DNA from: Erythrophleum ivorense
Taxonomy: Eukaryota; Streptophyta; Magnoliopsida; Fabales; Fabaceae
Assembly (NCBI GenBank): GCA_026724425.1
Contig: JAIUCV010000351.1
Location: 558,001-622,000, forward strand
Length of the DNA stretch: 64,000 nt
Direction of reading: 5' to 3'
Under the pieces are notes generated by a model, which was not told where the DNA came from, did no database searches, and worked only from the letters and a program-made list of their open reading frames with translations. Position 1 is the stretch's first letter; the number at the start of each line of letters is the position of its first letter. This document shows positions 21,935 to 32,438 of the stretch, in pieces. Both the position numbers and the translations under genes were made by a program.

Positions 21935-23406
21935 TTATTGTCTATTTTGATAATCATTTCGATAATCATTCCACATTTGATTGGCAATATTTTCTCTTAA
22001 TATTGATCCTTGTCTATATTCCTCCTCTTGACCATAACCAGAGTAAGTCTCCATAACATCAAAGGGATTCTGCTATAATTCACGATCAACTTCAGCAATT
22101 AAATTCTCATCAGGATCGACTCCCATCAAAAAGTTATGTAATATGCAACAGGCTATCACAATATCAGTCATAGTTTGAAAAGAATAATGGGGTTCAGTGC
22201 CGCTTGCTATGATTGGAAATCATTTTTTTAAAACTCCAAATTTCCTCTCGATGACATTTCGTAAAGAAGCATGTCGATGATTGAAAATTTCTTTTTCATT
22301 TTGTGGTGATCGAGCTGAGTATTCCTTCAAGTGATAACGCACTCCTCTATAAGGTGTCAATAGGCCTCGCATGAGTGGAAACCCCGCATCCCCAAGATAA
22401 AACTTACCTACATATATACAAATATCGATTAGCAGGCACAAAGAAACTTAATTTTTTTCTAATACTATAAATTATTAATAAGTGGTATAAATACCTTGAG
22501 GTATTATAAGGTTATCTTCTCGTGATAAAGCATTTTTTAAAACTCTAGAATCTGAAGCTGTGCCTTCCCAACCAGCCAAAACATAAGTGAATTTCATGTC
22601 AAATGAACATGCAGCAAAAATATTTTGGGTGGGATACTCTTTTCATCCTCTAAAGCGAGCAGCCTCTTTTCTGGGTACGTTTGCTCGAACGTGAGTTCCA
22701 TCTATAGCTCCCAGACAATCCTATCATATACAATTAGTTAACACTAATATATTATGAAATATTTACATTGTTCATGATTTAGATGAATATAAATATAATA
22801 CCATACCTTAAAATATGGATAAAATCTATTATTGTTGCATATTTGGACAGCAACTTCTGCTCCAGAGGGCTGTGTAAGGAACTCAGCCTCAAGTGAAACC
22901 ACCGCACGCAAAACATTATGAAAATGGCGACTAATAGTCTCCCCAGATCGATGAAAGTAAAAGCACAGTGTTCTATTTTTTACATTATGGGCCAATGTGT
23001 GGAGAAATTTGATAACTTGTTCTTCAACTGTAACCCACCGTGAATCTTTTACTCTTCCACTACTTCGAATTTTCTCACATAACTCCTTAAAGGCCTGTGG
23101 GCTCATACGTAAAATATCTCGACAATTTTTTTCATCTTCTAACCGTATCATCAACTGTCTTCTCATATTATATCGATCGATATCACTAACGTTAATAGAT
23201 GTAGTCTTGAGATTTGACATCTCTTCCAATAAATGGATTGCATGTACAAGCAGACATATAAAGCAGATCATACATGTATGTTTATGTCTGTCCAGCTCTT
23301 CTATTAAATGGTTCAAATTTGAGCCCGCATTTGTTTCGCCAAAATTAATTAATTGCTTAACTTCAAAGTCAATATCATCCATATCTTCTTCCATTGTAAA
23401 TTCCAT
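21935..23406 (-). pseudogene. PIF/Harbinger (HARBI1-like) DDE transposase, inactivated
   Basis: Three exons, 23406-22807, 22720-22495 and 22407-21935, with GT-AG introns and matching phases, would give a 432-residue protein of normal family length. Exon 1 carries the N-terminal helix-turn-helix region (ILRMSPQAFKELCEKIR, HNVKNRTLCFYFHRSGETI). The catalytic parts are visible: Asp in DCLGAIDGTHV, a second Asp in FYLGDAGFP, and Glu in RNVIERKFGVLKK, plus YVLAGWEGTASDSRVL. Three in-frame stops break it: TGA at 22643-22645 (between FRG and KEYPTQN), TGA at 22220-22222 (after FGVLKK) and TAG at 22073-22075. There are no frameshifts. It lies upstream of ORF1 on the same strand, the usual Harbinger arrangement. 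It cannot mobilise the element by itself. Confidence 0.88.
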
Positions 23407-24422
23407 ATAATTATCGCCCTACTAGATAATCATACAACACTTGTAAAGGGAGATTGTATATCGGCCAAGGAAAAACTTATAAATGCATACTGTATAAAAT
23501 ATTAAGATATAATAAATATTATGATGCAGTAAAAACATGTTATATGCTACATTATTATGCAATAATATGTAAACGTAACATTAGTATTTAACAAATCGTC
23601 AATTTAAGGAACCCTGATTTTCAAAAGGCTAACAATCAAGTCATTCAAAATCGTTTGTTTTGACAAATTAAACAAATATATTTCGAAAGAGATATATCTG
23701 ACTCCAACTCAACTATACAATTGCATACAATACATAAAATTTATCTTCGGAGGAATTTGTCCGTACAGTTATGGAAGCAAAAATAACATCACAATTTATC
23801 TTCCAAATCAAATCTTATGGTACATTTCGAATCACCGTATGAAAGGTTTAATTTCTGCTATAAAAATGTTTATTGTAAAAAAGATTTCTATGGTTATCTA
23901 CGAAATGAAGATATTAAAACAATAACCATAATAAAAAAAGAATAACAATTGATTTTAATGGTAATAAAAAATAATAAAATATAAAATAGAAGTTGAAAAT
24001 ACCCGAATATGATATTGCGAAGCTGGGAGGAAAAACCAACAGATCGAGCAGCAGTATGAGATTTTTGAGAAATATGGGATGAAGGGGGTCAAAATGTCTA
24101 ACGCCGCAGTTCAGGAGGAAACGAAGAGGCAGACCTTATTCGAAGTTACGGGTAGAAAAAAATTAGGGTTGGCTGGGACCTTTTTATGGAGGACAAAGGC
24201 CGGAAAGAAATTGATATTCAGGGTTAATTTGGGAAATGCAAATAACGTATAAGCAAGATACCGTTTTCTCTCCAAAATCTCCCCACATCTGGAGAGAAAA
24301 AAAACACGTGGGCCCCACACTCATTTTCTCCCCTATTTTCTCCTCCCTCGCGCATTTTATCCCCATCCAAACGGGGGAAAACGTGACCCCTCCCCCCTGA
24401 TCTCCCCTCCCCTCTGGTTTTC
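23407..24422. other. Harbinger element right subterminal region
   Basis: Promoter/leader side of the transposase gene. The last ~200 bp are CT-rich, with repeated TTTTCTCC words and an inner inverted copy of the terminal motif (CCCCATCCAAACGGGGG at about 24361-24377). Open frames on the minus strand here come from these repeats and are not genes. Confidence 0.6.
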
Positions 24423-24423
24423 T

Positions 24424-24441
24424 CCCCATCCAAACACAGGG
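24424..24441 (-). repeat. Right terminal inverted repeat of the Harbinger element
   Basis: CCCCATCCAAACACAGGG, ending at 24441 and followed by the TAA duplication at 24442-24444. Confidence 0.88.
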
Positions 24442-24547
24442 TAAGATTTGGTTAGTCACAGCATACAATTTCCCATCAAGAATCTCTACTTCCATGAAAG
24501 TAATCCCTGCCTCCTGATTTCCTTCAATCAGAGTCCATGACTTATAA
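24442..24547 (-). pseudogene. F-box/DUF295 pseudogene, piece right of the Harbinger insertion
   Basis: On the minus strand this encodes remnants of the SWTLIEG...ITFMEVEILDGKLYAV segment, exactly the part of DUF295 upstream of the piece that ends at 14619. Homology stops at about 24547 (after the part equivalent to KSWTL), so the 5' half including the F-box was lost separately. Together with 14047-14619 it gives the pre-insertion sequence context of the transposon. Confidence 0.85.
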
Positions 24548-24700
24548 AATTTTCATAGTACCATAAAAATTGCATAAATTTAAAGAAATACATGTCATAA
24601 ACATAAGTTACAAACAAAAGATAAAACTTCGATAAAAAATATCAAATAACCATAAACAATGTCAATGTAAAAAATGTTTATAATACCAATGCCAAGTTAA

Positions 24701-26011
24701 TTACCAAACATTTGGTAAAAACCAAGCAGAAGTATGCACATTTACAGAACTTGATCTTTTCAAGTTAAAATATTTAATGCTTCCATCAGTCAAGCAAAGT
24801 CTACCACTTTGAATTTGCTTATTCCCCCTCCATTTGCCTTTGTACGACAAAGAAAAATAGATAGAATTCTCTCTTGTTAACTCTTCAGAGCCATCAAAGG
24901 CAGTGGTTGATACTACTAAGCTCTTGAAATGACCAACAAAAAACAAACGATTACCCAAGTTATCAACCTTCACCCACCTTGGTTCACTACTCATGTCCAA
25001 CTTAAACACTTCGCATGCTGTAATCTCAGGTGGTTTAGTATACCCCTCCACCAGATTCATATAGGTGACACGTTCGCGGACATAAACTGAGTCGAAAAAC
25101 AGATAAATAAGGAATAACTCTCCAGATGAAGCATCAATGGCTAGATACTTAAGAATATTGCCATTAAGATGATGAATATTGCCAAATATACTGACTGTTG
25201 GTGGAGGTCTTGCAGGAAGCTTGGCTAATATTTTAGGTTTTATGGGTTCTTCTTACAGATTATAAACCAATATCGAATCTAATATTGCATCTGTAACAGC
25301 GTACAATTTCCCATCAAGAATCTCCATTTCTGTGAAAATAATTCCTGCCTCCATATCTCCTTCAACGAGAGTCCATGACCTATCAGAAATCCTACTGAAT
25401 GCAAATTCGCGGAAGTCATAGAAGACACACACCACAACGCAATGTGGGTCACTGGGTTTTGAAGAGGCCACAATTTTAAAAAATGGGTTACGAATGTTCT
25501 TCAACCTTGACGGGAGCTCTACTCTAGCATTTCTTGCTGGGTTTAGGAAGAAGATGGTTCGATAATCGGTTTCAGAAAAATAAGGAAGTTCACTCATGAT
25601 CATCCAGCCTTCTACTGTGCCATGGCAAATCTGGTTTTTCAATATTGATGTCCTGCTGGAGTTTTAGACGCGTTCAGTGGACAAGTTGAGAAAAGAAAAG
25701 TTGACTGTGAGATCAGATGTTTGGAGAAGAAGAAGTGGCAATTCAGGTAAAGGAGTGCAATGCTTGCTTGCAATGGCTTTAGCAACGGTGGCTCGCCAAC
25801 TCGAGCAGACGGCTCGGGTTCGAAGGTAATCGGCGAGGCATAGCCGTTCTAGAATCAATTCCAAGACATCATCTTCAATATGTGACCATTTATTGCTGCT
25901 GCTTCCTTCTTCGTCTTTGCTGTTCATTAGTCTCTTCAGGTTATTCATAAGCATCCTATCGTGCATTTGTATGAGAAACAGAGAGAAACCAAAACCACCC
26001 TCGTTAGTCAT
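24701..26011 (-). pseudogene. Full-length F-box/DUF295 copy with two in-frame stops
   Basis: One frame of 437 codons, without any frameshift, parallels the intact gene. It has an F-box (KWSHIEDDVLELILERL, CSSWRATVAKAI), then GTVEGWMIM, FFLNPARNARV, EMEILDGKLYAV, LAIDASSGELFLIY, KLDMSSEPRWVKVDNLGNRL and a C-terminal WFLPNVW. Two stops interrupt it. TAA occurs just after LSTERV (stop at 25664-25666), in a short region where the alignment is also diverged. TAA at 25253-25255 replaces the Gln codon of the paralog's DLQEEP. The lack of indels suggests recent loss; an alternative is assembly or allelic variation. It has only one copy of the 24-residue N-terminal repeat. Confidence 0.85.
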
Positions 26012-26611
26012 TCTCTCGTATTTAAAACGGCTTTCTTATTCTTCAAATAAAAGAAACTTGGTTCCGTACATGTAGGATGCACCAGATCAATGTAGGGTGC
26101 ATTCTTAAGATCATTTAAAAAGGGGCTTAGCATCCATTAATAGGTAAACTTATGCAAAAGAGTTATGATAACACGTGCGCAAGCCGTTTAGCCGTGTGTT
26201 AAGCCATGAGCCGAGTTTGTTAGTTTCTTTGGCTTCAAGCATTTTCCTTACTAATGCCATTCTGTAGTCAAGCACCATTTCTCAAAGAAAGGCAATAATT
26301 AATAAAAAAAATAAACAGCATCTTTGAAAGAAGTTTTGCACGCCGCCGGTATTCAGCAATTGTTTCTTCATCTAAGGGCCAATGGAGTTACTGTTTCAAA
26401 TGTAATATATTGTTAAATTTTTTTTATTTTTCAAAATAAAAAATAATAATAAAAACGGTAAAACTATTGATTTGATAAAAATATAACATATTATATTGAT
26501 TAGATTTGAGTATTAGATATATAAATATAAATTGTGATTAAATTTTTTTAATGTTTGTTAATGTATTAAATATACAAATAAGTACTGAAAAATCAGAATT
26601 ATTTTATTTAG
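26012..26611. other. Intergenic, AT-rich
   Basis: Upstream side of the F-box pseudogene; no gene recognised. A GTAGGATGCACCAGATCAATGTAGGGTGCATTC stretch near 26072 has a short internal repeat (GTAGG(A/G)TGCA). Confidence 0.4.
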
Positions 26612-27130
26612 ATGGATAATGATTACAATTTTGATGTCAATCATAAGTTTGAATTGGATGGAGATGATAATTATGAATTTTAAAATGATAGACAAATATA
26701 TCAAGAATCCATTGTAGATGAAGACGGGGACAAAGTTAGCAATGATAAAACAGAATGTGAACATTCTTTTTGGACAAAAAAGTGCGAGCAACTTAAGTAA
26801 GATAAGAATGATCAAGAAAATATTGATATTGATATTTCAAAGTCATATGTTAGCATGAGATTTGATTGGGACAATGCACAATAAATATGCAAAATATGTT
26901 GGATTTAGCATGTGGAAGGGTTTAGAGAAAATTAATTAAAGATAATAGTAATGTGGGTCACAAGCTATTATGTTCAGAGGAAGAGTTTAAAGAAAAAAGA
27001 TACAAAAAAGAATGAAATAAAAAAAAAATGTCATGGAAAGACACATATTGAGTGCAAGGCAAGATTATTTATTAAAAGATTTAAAATAGATCATAGATGG
27101 TTTCTCTTTTTTAAGAACATCCTAATTTTG
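26612..27130 (+). pseudogene. FAR1-like N-terminal fragment (FHY3/FAR1 or MULE-derived)
   Basis: A plus-strand stretch begins MDNDYNFDVNHKFELDGDD, an acidic N-terminus after a TTATTTAG acceptor-like sequence. It continues with VSMRFDWDNAQ, NVGHKLLCSEEEFKEKRYKK and IECKARLFIKRFKIDHRWFLF. This order (MRF..., a Cys in LLCS, CKA, HRWF) is that of the FAR1 DNA-binding domain, a WRKY-GCM1-type zinc finger found in FAR1/FHY3 proteins and their MULE transposase relatives. Several stops and at least one frame change break it. The zinc finger's final His pair and any MULE domain are missing. It is probably a transposon relic. Confidence 0.65.
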
Positions 27131-27479
27131 AGTGTGTAACTCCCAAAAAACACTCCCTTATTTTTTTTTTTTTTGAAATATTTATAGGACCATTATTTTT
27201 ATTTTTCAAAACTAATAAATATAGAATGGCACTAACTGCATCAGGAAAGTTTCTGAAGTCAAAGTAAATAACAAATTTGCCTCATGGCTAAAGGGCTTGC
27301 AGTGAATAGGCAAATAAGGCGTGACATTAACTACATATGCATCCAATTGAGAAGGTATAAATATGCATGATATCGATCAGAAACTTGTGAGAACGTGTGA
27401 TCATAACTCTATACAAAAATACCTTTAATGTATGATCCAAAAAACAAAGAGATTTGACGAGTATTAATGATATATTAAA

Positions 27480-27690
27480 AACTAAATATATAAAACTACC
27501 TGATTATAATTTGTGCTCCGCAAATTCTTTCTGAGAGGGGAATGACCAACCGAATTAAAACTTATTTATGTATATATAGTTCTATCTATGTACCTTCTTT
27601 TCTCTTGAGAGGAGGATGAACATTAATAGAACTAGGACTCAACAATTTCACTTGGATTATAATTCTAAACATTATACATTAGCCGTTATT
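27480..27690. repeat. Diverged duplicated block upstream of F-box genes, copy 2
   Basis: Counterpart of 5162-5360; see that entry for shared words. It lies right of (upstream of) the F-box pseudogene at 24701-26011, with the FAR1-like relic in between. Confidence 0.6.
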
Positions 27691-27783
27691 TATATAGTAA
27701 TATATGTATTAGGAAAAATATAAGCACTTGATAGATATTGAAGATACCCTATCACTTACAAATAATACCTACGCCAAATTAGG

Positions 27784-27912
27784 GTTATTACATTCTTTCT
27801 CTTTTATTTCTGTAATTTATTATGAATTACATATATATATATATCTATATATATATATATATATATATAATTCATGATAAATTAAAGAAATAGAAGAATA
27901 ATTGTAATACTC
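27784..27912. repeat. Short foldback around a TA microsatellite
   Basis: The left arm, TTATTACATTCTTTCTCTTT to TATGAATTA (27785-27830), is complementary to the right arm AATTCATGATAAATTAAAGA to ATTGTAATAC (27869-27910), with a (TA)n loop. Likely a small MITE derivative. Confidence 0.6.
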
Positions 27913-29417
27913 TTAATATTTTAAAGTAACTATATATAAATAAATAAGAAAATTAGATGAATAATTAAAATTTTGAGCTTAGAATAATTTGGGGAAAATA
28001 TTATAAGAAAAAAATAAAGTTGGCATTAATTAAATTATATAAGATTAAAATTTAAGTTTAAAGTAGACTTGATCATGGGTCAGAAAACTCATCCGGCCCA
28101 ATAGATCTGGCCCAAAAAAATAGATATAAGATTGAAAAAAAAATCCAATAAAAAATAAGTTTATTTTTAAAAAGTCTTAATATAAAAAGAATTAAGTTTG
28201 GACTTTTTTTAAGTCTGAACCCGAGTGTGAGTCTAAGTCTTTTCGTATTATAATTATTTTTTTATATATTATTAATAAATTATATTATTAAAAATTTTAT
28301 TTATAAATATAGATATAAATAAAAAAAATTATATAACATATATGATTATTATATTTTTTATTCTTCCTTATTGCATAATATATTATTAGGAATAAAGTAT
28401 AATTAAAATAAAATAAATTATTAATTAGTAATATTATTAAAATTATTATTATTTTAAAAAATTTTATTATATTTTATATATTTATTTATTTATTTATTTA
28501 AGTTATTTAAATTTTTTGTAATATTTTTTGAGCTATTTAATGTTTAAAATAAAAAATAAACTTAATAAGTAATAAAATAAATATATCTAATATCTAAAAT
28601 TTTAAAATAAAGATAAAATTTTTTAAAAAAATATTTTTTAAAATAAGTCAAGTCAGACTTGAACTCAGGTTGACACTGTCCAAACAGTATTGAGTCGCAC
28701 CCAAACTTGCAAAATTTACAAATATTCTTAAGCTCAAGCTTTAAACATTGCTTTATTGGTCATTATGTTTTGCAATTTTTTCTAAAATTACCATATTACA
28801 CCCTGAGTAAAAAATCAGGGTTTTCCTTGGTGGTCTTCGGTCTCTCTCTCGAAACCTCTCCTTCTCATCCGTGAAAAAGACGCTGAAACCTCCATTGCTG
28901 CTGCGCTGAAGCTCGGCTAGAATAGTGCAGCTCGAAGCCCATTTTCTCGTCCTAATCCCTTCCTCCTTGCTCAGCCTTGACTGCTACAGGTATGGCAGCT
29001 CTGTTTGTGGCGTTGATCTGCGTTTTTCCATCCAAAAATTTCAGCTCCATTGTTCGGTCTTCGTCACCCTTCCGTCTTTCGAATCTTCATTTTTCTTCAG
29101 TTGCTATCTCGGTCAGACGCAGCATCAAGAGAGCGCTGTTGCAGCAAATTTCCATCTTCCTTCTTGGCTGTGAGTGTGCTAGTGAAAGGAGCAAGGCTTC
29201 TTTGTTTCATTCTCTATTGTTTCCTTCGTTGAAATCCATTTTTTCAACATCTTCTAGCTTGATAGACATGCTGCCCTGTTGGTTGTGATAGGAACTGCCC
29301 CAAGTTGGAATTTTGGGTCCTTGCCCATTTGAAAATAATAATAATAATTTATTCATATTTTGGGATGCACTAATTTATTCATATTTTTTAAAGTTTCAAG
29401 AGAAATCAGATCTGTAA

Positions 29418-30112
29418 AGATGGGGGAAGAAAATTTAGGTATGAGAATAGGGGGACAGGGATCCGAATTGAGATGGATAATATATATATATATATATATT
29501 ATATAAAAAGTATATAAAATAGTATATATTATATAATTTTTAATATAAAATAATAATATATAGTTAATAATGATAAATATATAAATTTATTATTTTATAA
29601 AGTTATATTTTAACTAAATTAATTTTGTAGTAAATAAATAATAAATACCAATAACAAATATTTATTAAAACTTAATGGGGTCATTTTAGCTATTTAAGAA
29701 ATCCTATCAAATTATTTTAACTTATTTTAAAAAAATTGAAAGATAGTGTTTATAAAAAAAATGGCCTATAAAATTTATAAATTTAGTTTTTTTTATCAAT
29801 TTAGTAGTCTGTCCCAAATAACAATGCCTTTCAAGTTTTTTTCTTTTTTAAATAAGTTGAGACTTAATTAAAATGACCATTACTAAGTTTTAATAAGTAT
29901 CTGTTATCATTTGTTATTATATATTTACTGTAAAAATAATTTAATTAAAAATATAATCTCATAAAAAATTAAATTTATATATTTATCATTATTAAATATA
30001 CTTTATTATTTCATATAAAAGTTAAATAATATATTTTATATTTTATATATAATATAATATAATATATATTATCCCTCTCGCCTCCCTATTCTCACTTTGG
30101 ACTCCCCCCGCC
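29418..30112. mobile_element. Nested ~700-bp foldback (MITE-like)
   Basis: 29418-29790 and 29830-30112 are inverted copies. For example, TGAGAATAGGGGGACAGGG... leads into GATAATATAT on the left, matched by complement TGAGAATAGGGAGGCGAGA... on the right. AATGATAAATATATAAATTT and TTAAAACTTA also recur in complement. The loop is ~40 bp. No transposase gene is present. No target duplication was established, so the superfamily is unknown. Confidence 0.75.
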
Positions 30113-31210
30113 AAAAACAAAAACAAAAAAAAGCCCTATCTATTTGGCAAGAAAGTCTAGGTTTCATGAAATTTGAAAAATAAAAAAGAGGAATGTCGGA
30201 ATAAGTGACACCGACTTTCCCAACGTATGGGATATTGGTAAATTCTTTTGACAGATGCGGATTTTAATACTTTTTTTTTTTTGTGGAGAAATGAGTCAAA
30301 ATTCCGTCCAAAGTGGGTTTGGTTGAGAACTTGGAATTCTATGGGCTCTCTTAGCTTGGTCACTTTGAGTTATTGGAGCGAGTTTTGGAATTGCAAAGTG
30401 TGGGTAAACTACTTGTCCTCTTGATGCCTCTTTTAGATGAATTCAGCACTATTGAATAGCTAAATTTTTAATTATCCTTTCTTATCATCAATCCCTTGCA
30501 GTGAGCTCACAGGTATGGTGCATATGGGTGCTTAACTGAGGAATTACTGGTTAAATTTTCAGCTTACGTTCTCTAACGTAAATCCCAAATACCATTGTCA
30601 TTTTACAAGTTAAATTGAATCAAAGAGTGGCATTGGTTATGACTAAATTAAAAAACGGAATTAATTATAATGCAAGTGACCTAGCAAGGGAATTGTATGG
30701 TGGGTATTTTAGAAGTTCTGGGGTCAATCTCCCATTACTTATTTAAAGGTAGTAGGAATTGGCACAGCATAGCTTTTGTACTGTGAGTATACATTATTGA
30801 TTATGCCCATTCTTTTTTTAATATGTATTTATATTTTGTCTCATTTCGATTATTTGAATCGTTTTTGGTGCCTTGAGACAGGCTTTTTTATTTCAATATT
30901 TTCTGTATGTTAAAAATTTAAGATTTGAACGTCTTTCATATTGAACTGTCTGGTTAGCTCATTGATATGTAAGTAAAAGTGTTTTGATAGGAATTTGCAT
31001 AGTTGGCAGTAGTTTGAGATTGAATAATAGTGAAAATTGGCATTTTTTTTTTATGTTGATACTTATTTTTGAATTATAGTTAATTTTGTGAAAAAACTTA
31101 TATTTGTGAAAAAAAAACTCCTTTCAAAAGTTATCTAGTACAAAACCCTACAACCCTTTAATTAATAGTAATAGTTGTTGGCGTTGGTACACCAAGATCA
31201 ATAAATTGTA

Positions 31211-31413
31211 TAAATTGTGGACCTTTGTGCTCCATCGGATATGTTATATTATGAGCCGTCGTGCTTCCATTGGACATGTTAAACTGTGGACCTTTCTGCT
31301 CCCACTGAATATGTTATATTATGCACCTTTGTGGTTCTATCGGATATGTTAAATTTCGTGCCTTTGTGCTCCCATTAGATATATTATACTGTGGGCTTTC
31401 GTGCTCCCTTCTG
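31211..31413 (+). repeat. Degenerate tandem array of ~35-bp units
   Basis: Nearly six units of about 35 bp with a consensus like CTGTGGACCTTTGTGCTCCC followed by ATCGGATATGTTA. Unit starts are near 31211, 31247, 31281, 31316, 31351 and 31386. The array lies inside the probable LTR; such arrays are common in large plant LTRs. Confidence 0.8.
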
Positions 31414-32190
31414 TTTTGGTTTTGTTTAGACATTTTTTTGCTACTATTTGTTATGATGACATTTTAATTATGTTCGGATACATCACTAGCTATTTGATCT
31501 TCGAATGTTAACTTGAGTGTACCTTAATGTCTTATTTTAAATTGAAAATTGATGACGTGAAACTTCCATTATTTATTGATCATCAAATTTTATTATGTAA
31601 TACCTTGACTTGTTTTTTTTAAGGCATAATTAATATTATCTACTTATTGAGTGTCACTTACTCTTATTTTCTTATAATTTTTATTAAATATCTCCATAGA
31701 CCTAAGACCTACATTATCGGCATTAGAGTGCTTCCTTCTCATTTTGGTGAGCCCCGTGTTGGTGAGCATGGGCGCTCTATATTTTGGGTTTTGTAATTGA
31801 TAATATTTGTACTCTTAGATTTATGCTTCACTTGTTCACAGGCAAGATCTCCACCCATTCTTTTGTGTGCGCCATAAATTATTGGATTGCATTGAGAGCA
31901 AAGCTCTCATCATTATTTTGATTGGAATCTAATTGTTTTCAAGAAATTTGGAGATGTCTCACTTTTAAAGGAGACTCTATTAAAATTTTTTGTAAAATGT
32001 CAGATGGTGGATTATGTATCTATTTCCAAGATGAAATGAAAATTTCAAATTTTTGAATCCTTCATATCATAGTGTTGCTACTTGGGGGATGTATAACGTG
32101 TGATCTTGTTGTGAGACTTATGGATACAAGTTTTATCCCGTAATTTGTTTCTATCCCATCTCCATTTAGGGGGTGTATTAGTAATGATGA

Positions 32191-32438
32191 TTGGTGAGAG
32201 AGACCAAGAAGTTGATTTTTCTCTTCCCCACATCTTCAACCATTAGATAATAATGAATTCAAGATTGGTGTAAGAATGCATTTCTTATACTAGTATAAAT
32301 TGATCACTTCATATATATATATATATATATACATATTAATTTTATTTGCTCATATCAAAGATATAATTATATTAAGAACTTCTAATTAAAAATTATACTT
32401 GATAAAATAATATTTAAAATAAAAGACTATTAAATTGT
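32191..32438. other. AT-rich spacer
   Basis: A TA microsatellite at about 32312-32330 and AT-rich DNA between the LTR-like region and the integrase remnant. Nothing else is seen. Confidence 0.35.

Larger units (their letters stand above)
14620..24441. mobile_element. Composite PIF/Harbinger-type transposon, 9.8 kb
   Basis: The left end reads CGCTTTGTTTGGATGGGG and the reverse complement of the right end reads CCCTGTGTTTGGATGGGG: 16 of 18 positions match. Both ends are flanked by TAA (14617-14619; 24442-24444), the 3-bp TWA duplication typical of this superfamily. Subterminal copies of TTTGGATGGGG occur near 14703 and, inverted, near 24362. Flanking DNA is one F-box pseudogene, and the intact paralog at 3145-4587 provides the empty-site alignment (GGAATTTAATATTGGG there; GGAACTTAA/TAAGATTTGG here). 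The cargo is a Harbinger transposase and Myb/SANT protein gene (minus, both with stops), two Transposase_24 genes (plus) and a foldback at 19478-19945. It is much longer than usual Harbinger elements (3-6 kb), so part may be a nested or captured segment. I found no second set of TIRs. Confidence 0.88.
27131..28769. other. Intergenic, AT-rich, with small repeats
   Basis: Includes the duplicated block at 27480-27690 and the foldback at 27784-27912 (separate entries). The stretch 28070-28740 is bounded by GATCATGGGTCAGAAA... and ...TTGAGTCGCACCCAAACTTG, and resembles a degenerate repeat, but I could not define ends. No gene is seen. Confidence 0.4.
28770..32190 (+). mobile_element. Probable old Gypsy-type LTR (ends approximate)
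   Basis: The organisation parallels the well-defined solo LTR at 48494-50728. It has a CT-rich, leader-like 5' part (28820-29290), a degenerate tandem array in the middle (31211-31413), a TTATTGAGTGTCACTTACTC segment at about 31642 and a conserved 3' motif (GAAATTTGGAGATGTC...GGAGACTCT at 31944-31980, compared with GAAATTTGGGATGTCC...GGGACACTCT at 50529-50563). These are features of large chromovirus-like LTRs. A foldback is nested at 29418-30112. I could not find TG..CA ends or a target duplication, so the limits are estimates. Open frames near 28977-29288 are not recognised proteins. Confidence 0.5.

Noticed and set aside
24184..24495. Gly/Arg-rich minus-strand open frames
   Set aside because: Produced by the G/A-rich subterminal repeats at the right end of the Harbinger element, running into the F-box pseudogene.
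28977..29288. 103-codon open frame starting MTATGMAALF
   Set aside because: Within the probable LTR; overlapping frames in all phases suggest compositional openness rather than a gene.
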